This document shows, in pieces, positions 33,685 to 45,734 of a DNA stretch of 64,000 nt. Source of the DNA: Delphinus delphis (lineage: Eukaryota > Chordata > Mammalia > Artiodactyla > Delphinidae). The stretch is from contig NC_082689.1 of assembly GCF_949987515.2 (NCBI RefSeq), positions 101,904,957-101,968,956 of the forward strand, written 5' to 3'. Position numbers and translations under genes: made by a program. Position 1 is the first letter of the stretch, and every line of letters begins with the position of its first letter. Under the pieces are notes generated by a model. It did not search any database. It was given only the letters and a program-made list of their open reading frames with translations, and was not told where the DNA came from.

Positions 33685-33795
33685 ATGTAACCTCTCTGAG
33701 ACTCAAATTCCGTGATTGTAAAATAGTACCTATCCCCCAAATTAGCTGAGAAGATTCAATAACATAAAATATGAAAAGAGATGTGCCAGTTACTG
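33685..33795 (+). mobile_element. MIR SINE, right part (split by LTR)
   Basis: Continues the MIR of 33045-33107: 'aacctctctgagactcaaat', 'gattgtaaaatagtaccta', 'gctgagaagattcaataac'. Confidence 0.65.
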
Positions 33796-34207
33796 CCCCC
33801 GCATCTGGGCTTCTGAAGCCTCACCAATCTTGAGCTCCTTCTTCCACACTGAAACATCTGCTTATCCATAACAAACTCTCAAGAAATGCCAGGAACTTTT
33901 AAATCACCTACTGTGCATGCCTATATGGCCAGCACTTCAAGTGGTGAATTTGCAGGTGAATGGATTTTCCTAGCATTTCTTTCTCATCCCTTTAATTCTT
34001 GATTGGATATTTCAGCTTGACAGGGAAAGTTAATCGAACAACTAATTGCCATATACATAAAAGTTGGTGAATATCATTTCTGATGTACTATAACTGCTGA
34101 AAAAAATATGTTAGGCACATTCTGCTTTTCCCCTGACTAAAGCATTGAGTAAATTCAGTGTGGAGTGTCAATTGCCCTGGGAGTGTATCCTAATTAAAAA
34201 TGGAGAG

Positions 34208-34417
34208 GGGCTTCCCTGGTGGCGCAGTGGTTGAGAGTCCGCCTGCCGATGCAGGGGACACGGGTTTGTGCCCCGGTCCGGGAAGATCCCACATGCCGCG
34301 GAGCGGCTGGGCCCGCGAGCCATGGCCGCTGAGCCTGCGCATCCGGAGCCTGTGCTCCGCAATGGGAGAGGCCACAACAGTGAGAGGTCCGCGTACGGCA
34401 AAAAAAAAAAAAAAAAA
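34208..34417 (+). mobile_element. Young CHR-family tRNA-Glu SINE (short type)
   Basis: A ~210-bp CHR SINE ending in a ~22-A tail, with a direct repeat AAAAATGGAGAG at 34196-34207 and 34418-34429. It keeps many CpGs (for example CGCGGAGCGGCTGGGCC), so it is among the youngest elements here. The tRNA-derived part retains an A-box-like TGGTGGCGCAGTGG, while the B box reads GGGTTTGTGCCCC, changed from the GGTTCGA type. Several overlapping open frames here are antisense or sense readings of the SINE. Confidence 0.95.
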
Positions 34418-34429
34418 AAAAATGGAGAG

Positions 34430-34984
34430 AAGTGGAGAGGGGCAAGTGGTGTGCAACACTCAAACACTTGGTTCTGGTAAAATATTGTAAGTCTGACTAT
34501 TTGTATTGTAAACGCTTAGAGCAGGAATGATGTCATTTTTAATCTGTACAGCCCCAAGGATACTGTTGTTACTCTATACATGAAATAAAATAGTAATATT
34601 CAGAGTTTGCTATGTACATTTGTCAAACCGCTTGAGTCTGATACATCCAGTTGGGATTTCTCCTAGCAGTTGCTTAGAAACTAATTTCTAAGATGACAGA
34701 AAGTTCTCTCTTTCTTTCCAGAGCTTGTTGTTTTAGTCATCCTCCAAGAATAAAGAAATCACTCATCATCCAGAGAGCTTTTCTGAATTGATCAGAGAAA
34801 CTGTTACTCCCCCCAACTCCACTTTTTCTGACCATGTATCTCTCTTGTTTGGTCTTACAGAAATCCACCCAAATTAAAGATTTACACTTATCCCTCATTT
34901 CTCATAAAATAAAAACTACTAAAAGTAACTTATTATATAGTGCAATTAAGCTAATGAAATATCTGATTACTAGATAATATGTAA
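34430..34984. other. Intergenic DNA, nothing recognised
   Basis: No gene or repeat recognised. Confidence 0.4.
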
Positions 34985-35215
34985 CCTTAACCAAACTATC
35001 CAGGTTCTAATCCCAGCTCTTTCATTTATTACTTGTATGACTGGGCAAGTCTTCTAATTCTCTGCACCTCATTTCTTTATGCATAAAATTGGGATGATAA
35101 TGTTACCTACTTCACAGAGTGGTTAGAAAAAGTAAATGTTTGAATATATGTAAAATATTTAGAATAGTGTTTGGCACACAGTAGAACTATATAAGTACTG
35201 GCTATTTTTATATAA
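34985..35215 (+). mobile_element. MIR SINE, near full length
   Basis: 'atccaggttctaatcccagc', 'ctctgcacctcatttcttta', 'gttacctacttcacagagtg' and 'gtgtttggcacacagtagaa' follow the full MIR order. Confidence 0.8.
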
Positions 35216-35464
35216 GCCACAAAGATCTAGCTAATGTTCAGTGCAAAGCAAGAGACATCTAATGCCCATCTGTAACAGAAATAGTTTAGTTAACTACATC
35301 AGTCACGGAAAACCCATCGACACAATCCTTCCATTTGACCTCCTCATCTTCCAAGACCAATAGTAGTTGAAACAACTACTACCTAAAACAAACCCAACGA
35401 TAGGTGTCAGCTCAACATAGAAACTGTCCATTAAGAAACCTGTCTTACTCTGGTCTTTGCTTTT

Positions 35465-35968
35465 GTTTTTTGCTTAATTTTTATTGAAGTATAGTTGATT
35501 TACAATATTGTGTTACTTTCTGCTGTACAGCCAAGTGAATCAGTTATACATATATACATATCCACTCTTTTTTAGATTATTTTTCTATATAGGTCATGAC
35601 AGAGTACTGAGCAGAGTTCCCTGTGCTACACAGCAGGTCCTTATTAGTCATCTATTTTATATATAGTAGTGTGTATATGTCAACCCCAATCTCCCAATTT
35701 ATCCCTCCTCCCCTCTCCTCCCTGGTAACCATAAGATTGTTTTCTACATCTGTAACTCTAGGAATGGATACAGAAGATGTGGTAAATATATACAATGGAA
35801 TATTACTCAGCCATTAAAAAAATGTAATAATGCTATTTGCAGCAACATGGATGGACCTAGAGATTGTCATACTGAGTGAAGTAAGTCAGACAGAGAAGAA
35901 CAAATATCATATGATATCGCTTATATGTGGAATCTAAAAATAAATGGTACAAATGAACTTATTTACTC
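35465..35968 (-). mobile_element. L1 with 5' inversion (twin priming)
   Basis: Two halves of one short L1 lie in opposite orientation. 35465-35760 is the L1 3' UTR on the minus strand, with the T-rich tail at its left end. 35761-35968 is the end of ORF2 on the plus strand ('gaatggatacagaagatgtg' to 'aatgaacttatttac'). In an ordinary L1 these two parts are adjacent, so the copy is complete except for ~12 bp at the junction. TTACTCTG at 35445-35452 and 35963-35970 is a possible 8-bp TSD. Confidence 0.85.
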
Positions 35969-36079
35969 TGTTTTGAAGGAGTTGAACATGAGCAGTTAAG
36001 TTTGTTGGGAAAAAGAAAAGAAAAAGAATATCTGTGGTACTAGTATGTGAGGCCAGTCTCTTTTGGTGAAACACAGTGA

Positions 36080-36500
36080 GGAGCTCAGAGCATCCAACAA
36101 AAGGGACATAATGGGAGCACTGCCTCCTCCCACCATACTCTCATCCTTAATCTTCAGCCACGTCTGGCTACTCACTATTCCCTAACACACCCAGTGTTTT
36201 GTGCCTGTGGCCCTCATAAGTCATGCTCCATCCACATCAAATATTTCTACCTCTCCTTACCACCCTTTCCTCACAGTACACTCTATTCAACTTGACTCAA
36301 TAAACTTCTCTCTGAAACACTCCCAGATCCCCAAGCAAATTTGACAGCTCTCCATTTTGCATTCTGCACAAACTAAACACTTAACTTTCTTTCTTACACT
36401 TCACTTGTTTGTCTCTTATTTCTGTTAAATGCTGAGATTCTTGAAGGCAAAGGATTGTCCCTAATATTTCTGTATATCACTAAGCTCTAGGAAAATGAAA
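36080..36500 (+). mobile_element. L2 LINE 3' region
   Basis: Sense L2 words 'ccacatcaaatatttctacc', 'aaatgctgagattcttgaag' and 'ggattgtccctaatatttct' in 3'-end order. Decayed. Confidence 0.5.
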
Positions 36501-38385
36501 CATGCATAATAGAACAGAAATAACTGCTTAATAATATAATTAACTCAACGATTAGGAGGGGTACTTGGACAAAATAGGGAAATTAGCAGCAGTCTTATAT
36601 GCAGAGAACACAGATCACTCCTTAACAATTTCCTGAAGGTTAGTCCTGCCAAGAAATCTCCCCAAATTCTCAAATCACTTTGTGAACAAAAAAGATAAGG
36701 AAACTCTTATAAAGTCAAACTCTTAGAATTCTAATATGTTGAAATTTATCCTGGTTCTAACTTAGGAATCCCTTTCAGAAAATCAGTGACATCAGTTAAA
36801 CACTGTTTTGATTCTCTCATTAGTGTCCTGATGAAGAAAACATATCATCTGGAAGTGAAGCCCTGCACACAGAAGATCTTACAGGATCAGAGGTTCTAGT
36901 TGCTGTGTGTTGACAGTGGAAAGGGGAAAAAAGTAATCAAGAAAACATTAATTTCCCCAAATTACTAATCTAGGAGTATTGAGGCAAAATCTGAGGAGTA
37001 ATTCCTACCTTTTACTCCACTCTGCACTGATATGTCTTTGCCCAAAGTGACTTCTTTGCTCCAAAAGAATAGAACATTCAATTAGTTCAATTAGTTGCTT
37101 TAACTGTGCCAGGAAATCAGACTTAAGTACTATGCTCATATGAAAAAATATATATATTACAAGAGTTAGTCAAAAGCACTCTATAAAATCCATCCTGGAA
37201 GCCCTTTCTGAGATTCAGATCTGCATAGAGCTTATTCCAGTAAGTGCATCTCAACAGTGACACCTATAGATGCAGGAGGAAATGTGTTTGTCATCTCACT
37301 GGTAGGGAAGTCAGCTAAGTTACCTTTCAATTCCAAAGAGAATACTCCTTTGTACTTTCATTATATAAGGTACTTACTTATCATTCATTTGCCCTTATTT
37401 AATCTGGCTGAGTTCTTTTTTTTTTTCCTGAAGCTGAAGTTTAAAGTATCCCAGAAAGTCATATGCACACAGTGCATTTACATTTGGGTCAAACTCATTT
37501 TCATGAATAAAACAAATAGCAGAAAATGAATCACTGTTTGTCCAGTTTAACATGGGAAGGATGGAATATCTGACCAAAGTTAATCTGCCTTAAGATAAAC
37601 ACAAAAAAGAAAATTGAGGATGAAGCAAATTAATCAACTGTGAGGTGCTAGTGAAAACAGAAGGTATCTGACATGCATCCTTGCCAAAGTCAAATTCTTT
37701 AATAAGGATTAAGCAAGGTGAAGATTACTATCTAAACTGCTTACACTTCGTCATTCAAACCACAAGGATTTATTCAATTGAATTACAAAATAGAAAATTG
37801 ATTAATTTTGTGTTAGCCCTCTTCTCAGTTGCTCCAAAAACAAAATCTGGGGACCTTAAATGCTCTGAATAAATTTGATTATGTTTATCCTTCCTGTTCA
37901 GAGCGCCTTTGTGACTTAGAGTCAATGACATTCACCTCCCACATCATACAAGTACTACAGTCAACCTCACAGTACAAATAGGATCAGAGTTCTGCACATA
38001 AATAGTGTCTACATAATAGCACAATTAGTTGAAAATGGAAAGTTCAAACAGCATTTTCCATGAAATGACACAGAGCCATGGTTTGTTTCTTTTTTTTTCC
38101 ACTAAGCTGACTGAAATAAGCTTTTGTTTTTAAAAAAACAAATACAAAAACCCAGTCTTCATTCAAACCAATCAAATCAAAGCTAAAAAGAAAACTACTA
38201 CTACCAAGTGCTACCCCCAAGTGAAAAGAAAGAAAGAAATTCATTTTCTAGGACTAACCACCTAAGTCCATGCATGAGCATACAAAAACATTAAAGTCTT
38301 AAAAGGCTTGAATAACTACACCGAAAACTAATCTCTGTAGTTTCTGGCAGGCAAAGAAGCATTAACAACAATATAACAATAATAG
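36501..38385. other. Intergenic DNA, nothing recognised
   Basis: 1.9 kb without a recognisable gene or repeat. Short frames at 37257-37529, 37395-37577 and 38044-38244 have no domain; one of them runs through poly-T/poly-A tracts. Confidence 0.5.
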
Positions 38386-38560
38386 CATGGTGTAATGGAG
38401 AGAGAAACTAACTAGAAATCTGAAGATGTGAGTTTTGGTTCATTTCCATCTGTGGTAGATGACCTGGGGAAGATAAATATCTTTGAAAAAACATCTAAAT
38501 TTCCATTTCCTTACCTGTAAAATAGAGTACATAGCTGACCCTATTTAACTCTACAGGAAT
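38386..38560 (+). mobile_element. MIR SINE relic
   Basis: 'tagcatggtgtaatggagag', 'gatgtgagttttggttcatt', 'cttacctgtaaaatagagta' match the MIR order on the plus strand, diverged. Confidence 0.55.
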
Positions 38561-38746
38561 CAGCAGCTTTTTGAAGTCATCATCATCACCAACATTTTCA
38601 TCATACCCACCACCACCACCATTAGAGAAAGCATGGTGTGAGCCTATTTCCACAGTTTCACTAACTGTTACTTAATTGAACATAAATGGCAAAGATGTAA
38701 AGCCTATTTTCATCTTTTAAAAACAGTCTTTGAAAAAGTTAACAAT

Positions 38747-38936
38747 GCTAAACATTTTTAGTAACTTGAGCTAGAATTCTTATGAGTAGACACACTGAAT
38801 TGTCCAATTGACCTCTGTACCAAATTTATATAAATAAATGTATTTATTTATGTTTCTGATTACCAAAGTGGCAGGATATTTTTATTGTTAGCAAATTTGG
38901 AAACTTTTGAGAGATGTGAAGAATAAAATTAATCTC
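38747..38936 (+). repeat. Unclassified ~190-bp unit, copy A
   Basis: Matches 45735-45927 at roughly 86% identity by eye with few gaps, same orientation. The unit starts GCTAAACATTTTTAGT and ends GAATAAAATTAATCTC. Flanking sequence is unrelated in the two places. I do not recognise the family. Confidence 0.85.
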
Positions 38937-39220
38937 CACCCCAACTGATAATACTGCCCCCCACAAAAGTGCTGTTAGCAAATTGGTGTTTTTACTGAGA
39001 GTTCATTTTATTTTTGTGCAGCTTGAGGTGTATTTTTGTAAGAATTATCTGTATTTTTAAACAGCTGTTTTTTTGATTGGCCCATTCCATCTTGTTATTT
39101 TTATTTTATATTTCATTAAATTGTGCTCCTACTGCTATAAAAAGTAAGTGGCCTCAAGTGTTTCAATAAAACTTTTAACAATGCAGATTATATTCATTTC
39201 AAGAAAAAAAAAAAGAGGCA
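38937..39220. other. AT-rich DNA with a transcript-like 3' end
   Basis: No open frame. Near the right end an AATAAA (about 39165-39170) is followed ~30 bp later by an A11 tract at about 39203-39213, the layout of a retroposed 3' end. I see no TSD, and no identified parent gene. Confidence 0.35.
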
Positions 39221-39589
39221 AAGGATTCCAAACGACTGGATCTGATTCCATTTTTCATCTTAGTAACAAGAAAAAAAAAGCTACGTAGTATTAATAAAGA
39301 GGTATGCTGAGAAGTGAGATAAGGGCCCAGTAAGATCTAATACAATTTCTATCAGTGCTGTTTTCATGAAGGCCCTCAAAACAAACGTCAGTAGCGTCAC
39401 CAAATGTTGAAAACTGTCCCTCTTTACTTTTATTTCCCTCCCATCAGCAGAGAAAGTCATATAAAGTTTGAGCTCTGAGCTCCACCCCAGGATAAGAGCA
39501 GGAACAGGACAGGAGATGTTTTGGCAGCCAATTGAAAACACCCAAGCATGAGCTCTAGTGAGCCTCGGGCAGAAAGACCCCTCCAAGTT
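39221..39589. other. Intergenic DNA, nothing recognised
   Basis: A 101-codon minus-strand frame (39281-39586) has no recognisable domain. Confidence 0.4.
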
Positions 39590-39830
39590 CTCACATGGCC
39601 CAGGACTCCTCTGTGAAGACTTCTCTGATTGTCACATCAAGGGGACCTGGCCTTTGCTCCTTGTGCTTCCTTCTACTGAAGCACCTACTATATCAAATTG
39701 TGTTTGTTTACACATCTGCAGAACTCGGCTATGAACCCCTGAGCAGCAGGGTCTATATCCATCTTCTCTGTAGCTCTAATAAACACCTAGCACTCAAGGA
39801 AATTTGATAATTAAATTAATGAACAAATGA
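39590..39830 (+). mobile_element. L2 LINE 3' end
   Basis: Sense L2 3' words: 'gaagcacctactatatcaaa', 'acccctgagcagcagggtct', 'atccatcttctctgtagctc' and 'taataaacacctagcactca'. Confidence 0.65.
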
Positions 39831-40959
39831 AGTTTGGCCATTTTAAGGGTACATCACTGTCATTCACATAAATCTCAGTTCTACATCCAAAAAATCATTG
39901 AAAAGCACTTTAGATCTTCAAAGAAGCCCCTTGAAGAGATGAAAAGGGTAATTACATTGCAGATCTCATCATTTCCTGACTGCCCCAAAGGCCCAGCTAT
40001 CATAATAGCCCCTCTCAATTCCCCCTTCTTTTTCTCTCCCCTGGCTCCTTTGCTCTCTCAAAACTGCTGTTTGGGCATTGTAGGAGTTGCCCTATTTCTT
40101 CTTAATAATTTAACTTTGCTCAGCACCAGTCTAAAATTACACTGATTATTTAGAGCAACACAACAAAAATCCAGGCCTAGCAGCCTCCTGAGAGCAAAGC
40201 AACCTTTCTCCTCAGAGCAGGCTTGAGAGAAGGCTATAAATACTTAAGCATTAATGTTATTATCCTAGTCAAAGAAAAAAAAAGAACTAATGATTTCCTG
40301 GATCCTCTCTGGGGATGACCTCAGTTCCTCCATCCCTTGATCATCTTATTAACATTTCCTCCCTAAAGTCTTCCCCGCTTAGAGTCAGGAACTGTCAGCT
40401 GTAAGTAATGGGCCATGTACACAGATCCTATTCCTGCGATGAATGGGGACTATCTCCACTCCCACCCCCATGTCTCCACAGGGTGCTCAATGCCTGTGTG
40501 TCATCCTGAGAAATTTTCATCAGCTTGCTCAGAACTTGCCTGAGGAGAAGGGGGCCTGGAGTGGAACCATTTCTTTAATGGGATTTTAATGTGATCTTCA
40601 GCAAACTAATCTTATTTAGATATCATAGGAAGCCATGTAATCTCATCTGGGCACTCTTATTTCCTACAGAAAAGGGAAAGCTTTGTAATTCATTTTCAGC
40701 AACAGGAACACTTTAATAAAATCTGCTTCCGAAGGTTAAATGATGAGACAAACAGCTGCAGCCCCAAGACCAAGACCCTATATCCATTTCATTGATTGGG
40801 GCAAGCATGACAACAAAATGACCACTACAAACGTTGTTTAAATAAAATTTATGCTAAGAGCTTATGTCACTGCCGTAGGCCTCGATTTTTTGCCAGTGTT
40901 TTAAATGTTGAGGGAGAGCATGATGAAACAAGCTGGGGTCTGCAAGGATTAAATCCCTA
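39831..40959. other. Intergenic DNA, nothing recognised
   Basis: 1.1 kb without a recognisable gene or repeat. The 103-codon frame 39834-40145 has no domain I know. Confidence 0.45.
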
Positions 40960-41100
40960 ACATGATTCTGCCAGCTACACACCAGTTGCAAACTTGACTC
41001 TTTCTCAGCCTCAGTTTCTTTACTAAAAATTATGATGCAATGGCCTGGATTCAGACACGTAGCAACCATGACAGGCTCATAAAATAGGTGCTCCTTCAAA
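40960..41100 (+). mobile_element. Possible MIR relic
   Basis: 'ctttctcagcctcagtttct' followed by 'ttactaaaaattatgatgca' is MIR-like; too short to be certain. Confidence 0.4.
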
Positions 41101-41126
41101 ACATTTTTTTTGCATGGAAAGGCATT

Positions 41127-41168
41127 TTATTTTAAATATAGCAGTGTGTACATGTCAATCCCAAACTA
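41127..41168 (-). mobile_element. Tiny L1 3' UTR fragment
   Basis: 'tagcagtgtgtacatgtcaa' and the following 'tcccaaact' match the same part of the L1 3' UTR as 35660-35700. Only about 40 bp. Confidence 0.55.
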
Positions 41169-41492
41169 TATTTTTAAAATATTTTTCCAAGGTATGGTGA
41201 GAGAAGGGGCTGGAGACCACCATGGGGCAGAAGCACAAAGGAGGTGAACTGGGACAGCAATGCTTTGTCTCTCCATTATCAACAACAGCTCTGGGCCCAA
41301 GCATGTGTAACCCACTCTCCCCAGGAGGGGTTCCAGGAAATACAATCTTCTCCCTCTCACCCAGGGATGTTTTGATACCTCACAGATTGACTTCCTGGAA
41401 TCCCACCTAATTACCACATGCTTAATCAGTCCTGCCTACTTCAAAAATCACTGGAAGATCTAGAACATTACCACCCATCAAGTTGAACAAAT

Positions 41493-41799
41493 TGCTATAC
41501 TGAATGTTTGTGTCCCCCCGTAAATTCACATGTTGAAACCTAATCTTCAGTGTGATGGTATTTCGTGGTGGAGTCTTTGGGAGCTGATTAAGTTATGAAG
41601 GTGGAGTTCTCATGAATGGATTAGTGTCCTTATAAGGAGACCCCAGGGATTTGTTTCTGGCATGTCACCAGACACTGGATCTGCTGCTGCCTTGATTTTG
41701 GACTTCCCAACCTCCAGAACTGTAAGAAATAAATTTCTGTTGTTTGTAAGTCTATCAGTCTATGGTGTTCTGTTATAGTAGCCCAGACGGACTAAGACA
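41493..41799 (+). mobile_element. MLT1-type (ERVL-MaLR) LTR
   Basis: A ~307-bp LTR starting TGCTATACTGAATGTTTGTG and ending GACTAAGACA. Internal landmarks: 'cacatgttgaaacctaatct', 'tgaatggattagtgtcctta', 'cttgattttggacttcccaa', 'ctgtaagaaataaatttct' (with the AATAAA signal). The order is that of the MLT1A/MST group of MaLR LTRs. It is solitary, non-coding, and no 5-bp duplication survives. Confidence 0.88.
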
Positions 41800-41804
41800 G
41801 TCTT

Positions 41805-41990
41805 TACTACAGCTCCCTCTTCTTTATGTGTACGTCTCTTGCCCAAAGTGTGAACCCCTTCAATTAGGACCTGTGCTTGTCCATTTGTCTACCCCAAGCA
41901 GCTAACATAGGACCTGGCACATAATAAATGTTTGTTGTTAATAAAGATTTTTGCTGAGTAAATGTTTGTTGAGTGAAAGGATGAGTCCAT
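41805..41990 (+). mobile_element. L2 LINE 3' end
   Basis: 'aggacctggcacataataaa' and 'tgtttgttgagtgaaaggat' are the L2 3' terminus in the sense direction. Confidence 0.65.
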
Positions 41991-42539
41991 GCATCATGCT
42001 TCACAGCTACAGACCTAGAGACTCCGTAGACATTACCTTCTTCAATTCTCACAAAAAAAAAAAACATGATGTAAGCATTACTTCCTTCTTAGAAATTAAC
42101 AAAACTAAAGTTCAAAAAAGATCATTTGTATAATATACATTTTGTAAATGGCCAGTTGGAATTTAAATCCTGTCTTCTCTGATTCCAAGGTCAAATTCTT
42201 TTCATTTTTTCATGATTTCTCACCAACTTATACGTAAACTATGAGTTAGAATTAATATAAATTGATTCAAAGCATAAATCATTGATTTTGTTAAAGTAAA
42301 CATTACTTCTTAGACCCTTTCAACTTAACTAGATGACACAGAGTAAACAAAAATCATTAAGACAGTACCCATTTGTTGACTTATGTCTACTGAGGTATTT
42401 TCTCTCCTAGAACTTCATCTCCATGCTTCTAAGAAAACATTTCCCTAAGGGAGGGCCAACCCTGTGTAAGGTAATAAGGAGGCACCACCTACGTATATGG
42501 TAAGATTTGAAGGAAACTTTTACTTGTTCTCAAAATATC
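41991..42539. other. Intergenic DNA, nothing recognised
   Basis: Includes MIR-like phrases around 42070-42180 that I cannot confirm. No gene. Confidence 0.4.
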
Positions 42540-43799
42540 CCAACTGCTCCATCTTAACCCAGGTCCCAGGAAACGGATTCTGATATAAAGATTTTTATGT
42601 AGGAGGTGTGGTGGGAGTATATTCAGGAACAATACATGTAAAGGGAGTGAGGAATGGGTTGGGAAAGAGGGAGGAGTTGAACCACAGTGAAATTTCTAAA
42701 GCGGTTTCAGGTGATTCTACAGGGAGTTTTGGAACCGTATAGCTCTTCGGAGTTATCCCCAGTTAAGGTAAGGAAGCTAGACCTTTATAGCCCAGCGTCA
42801 GCCAGTGTTAGATGCAAGCAACTCCCTGCAAGGGGCATGAACTTGGTTGAGTCAGCTTCAAAATGGCAAAGACAATGCCAGGAGAAGGATGCAGCTTAGA
42901 GCAATCAACAGCTGACATTCTCAGCAGCTAAGGAATGAATGTGTCCATCGTAAGTGGAGGGTGGAGTGGGACGGGGTCGGGGGCGGGGGGCATCTGGGCA
43001 GTGTAGCTTCCATTACGTCACTACGTTTGGATCTACTTGCTCCATCTGTTAGCTATTCCCACTTGGGAATAGCTTCTCCAGGACCCATGCTGGTCCTGTT
43101 TCTCGGGTAAATTTTAGGTGGAAGGTTTGTGGGATGAACCATATCTCCTGCTGCTATACCTGCTCTCAAGGCCTTAAAGGATACTCATTGTCTCTCTTTT
43201 CTGCTACTCATCCTAGATTTCCATCTCCATCTGTTAGCACCTTGCTGGTTTAGGTGGCTTACATAATGGCATGTCTGAGACCTTCATCCTGAGAGGCCTG
43301 AGCCCCTAGTCAATATGTCCTTCTCAAGCTCTGCACATATTCATTTATGTCACGTTGGGCAAGAGATTATCAAGAGGACTGCCCACATACAGTGGATCAC
43401 CTGGGCGACAAACTATTTCTCTGTCCCTATTGTGAAACAGCAACCCCACCTCCTCCTGACCATCAGGATCAATGATCCCTGCCAACCAGCGACTCCTCCT
43501 GCTGGCCTCTTGACATGAGTAGCACAAGGTAGGTTGGTAGCAACACTAGATTAATACTTAATGGACCCTTACTGTCTCCCCTGATGGAGGCATTCCTTCT
43601 CTCAGAATCAAGACCTCTAGACTTACAAAGTGAGGAGATAAGAGGCACAAACTCCCCAAAGGGGTCACCACTCCTTCTACTCCATGTTTCTCAGACCCTT
43701 GTAACCCACCTAACCAAGGTTGTTTATTTAGAATGTATACTGTGTCCCCCAGCTGATGTTACAACTGCACCTTCCAAAAACCATTCGTCATCCTATCAA

Positions 43800-44300
43800 G
43801 CTGGCAGCCTCTGGGGAGTGTGCTATATAATATGGCCAGAGGATCTCATGATCACGTGCCCACTACCTCACCTCCTTTGCTATGGGACCCTTCATCTTGG
43901 GTATTATGCAAATTCCATTGTCATTGAATCACATCTTGTAGATCCTTGGATACTAGTGCTAGATGAGGCACTGGGTACAGAGAAAGAAAAATCGTACCCA
44001 GAATATTCATTGACCTCACTCAGGACAAATTACTGTCCTTCAAGGGTGAAAGGGCTCCAGTGTAATCAATATACCACAAAATGGTGGTTGGTTTCCTTAA
44101 GGGATGGTGTTAGAGTAGGGGCTCAGGATCTGACTCTGTTGCAGGAAGGTTGAACACTCAGCAGCAGCACATTTATATCAGCCTTGATAAGAGGAAGCCC
44201 ATGCTACCAGCCTTATGCACAGCTTCCATCCCTACCATCAAGGCACTCATTTGTGAGCCCGTTGCACCTGCATTGCAGTGTCTGATGACAGAGGCTGGTT
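43800..44300 (-). pseudogene. ERVL-like pol relic (integrase region)
   Basis: On the complement this stretch has the word order of an ERVL integrase: a decayed zinc-binding N-terminal domain (about 44140-44300) followed by the start of the catalytic core (about 43950-44100). At least four in-frame stops are visible, so no protein can be made. The complement strand carries the homology, while the plus-strand frame 43584-44153 happens to be open for 189 codons and is only its shadow. Confidence 0.6.
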
Positions 44301-45734
44301 GACATGAACTGTCCGGGACTATCTCTCTCTTTACCTATTTAGTGTCTCTCCCATGGTAGATGCTCACTGATGGGCATACATATGGCTTACGAAGATCACC
44401 CTTTGTGCCCACTCCCCTATGTCCATTCACATGACTTCATGCTCCCAATCTTTCAATATTATTCATTCCAGACCCCTTACCAACTAGCCAAGACATTCAT
44501 CAATGGCTATGAGTTTATGCATGTTCTTACCTAGGGCCAATTTTATTTCCAAAAAAGTGGATAATTGATTACAGCACCCAAATCTTTGCCCCTGAAAAGT
44601 TTTCCCAGTGCTGTTGTCTTTTAAGGAAAGCCTTGAATGGGGCTGAAGTGTAGCATTAGTTCATTTTCAGTTTATATCTCTTGCCCCTAGGGACACCATG
44701 TTCTAGTAACTATCTCTAGAACTCTCTGTGGCTTGTGCCCAGGGCTGCCATTCCAACCTTGCCACTCATTACAATTTTACCCATTTTACTTCTGATTAAC
44801 TCTCACCAGCCAGCCTCTATTATTTCAAGACCTGATCATCCCCACTGCAACAAGGGAGCATGGCTCTGTGACAGCACCTCCTAACCCCAGCCCTAGTTTA
44901 ATCTCGGTGCTCCTAGGTCCCCTCTCACCAGGGCGTCCCTAATTGCTTTGGTAAATGGAGTGTCCTGCAGACCCTCCTAAAGAACAGTCAGCTTTCCTCC
45001 TTTTCATAGCATATCCACAGAAACATGCCTCATTTTCTAAGCATTTTGTGCCTTTCTTCTATTGTCTGCCACAGCAGTTGTGGTGTTTCTACTTCTCATT
45101 GCTTTCTCTAAGCTTCCAAGAGTCATTCCAGCAGCTTGTTAGCACAGTCTCCCAGGGTCCTTTACTGTATCATGGGAGAGTTGAATCCTGTATCACAGGA
45201 GAGGGCTCTCATTTTCATCAATTCTCCCTTAGCCGTCTTTATGTTTTATCACTACTTGATTCAGCACCTTCAGGATCCAATCCCATGTTATCCCAGCTCT
45301 GCAGGTATGTAATGGCTAGGTCCTGCAGTGCCTTTGGCATAGGGTTTGTTTTTCCCTCAGCAGACTCAGAACCTGACTGGCCAAGTTATGTCATGATTTG
45401 ACAATATTTATGGGTTTGGCGGCCAAGAGAGGGGAGTGAAGTTTCATCACAAGGTCAGCACATGGCATCTTGCAGGCAGAGATATCTGCATTGTCTTCAA
45501 GCAAGGGAGGGAAAACTGATATTTCAAAGGAAAGAATTTGCCCTTTCTGCAAGCCAGAGGGTACAGGGAGAGAGATAATCTCAAACATCTTGAATGTGCT
45601 GGCACAGATGTTACTGTCCCAAGACTTCAAGTTCCACTCTATCCAAACTAGAGTGCTGTCTTTGTCACAGAAGACTTGCTGAGGCTTAGAATTTAACCTT
45701 ATCTGGACTTCAACAACCCTGGGCCTGATCCTCA

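Noticed and set aside
34208..34300. tRNA gene from A/B-box-like motifs in the SINE
   Set aside because: The B box is altered, there is no cloverleaf or anticodon stem, and the unit continues as a SINE body with TSDs.
34168..34490. Cluster of overlapping 70-99-codon frames
   Set aside because: All are sense or antisense readings of a CpG-rich CHR SINE, including its poly-A tail.
43584..45401. Two plus-strand open frames of 189 and 148 codons as possible host genes
   Set aside because: They are antisense to an ERVL-like pol relic, show no known domain and no splice or promoter context.
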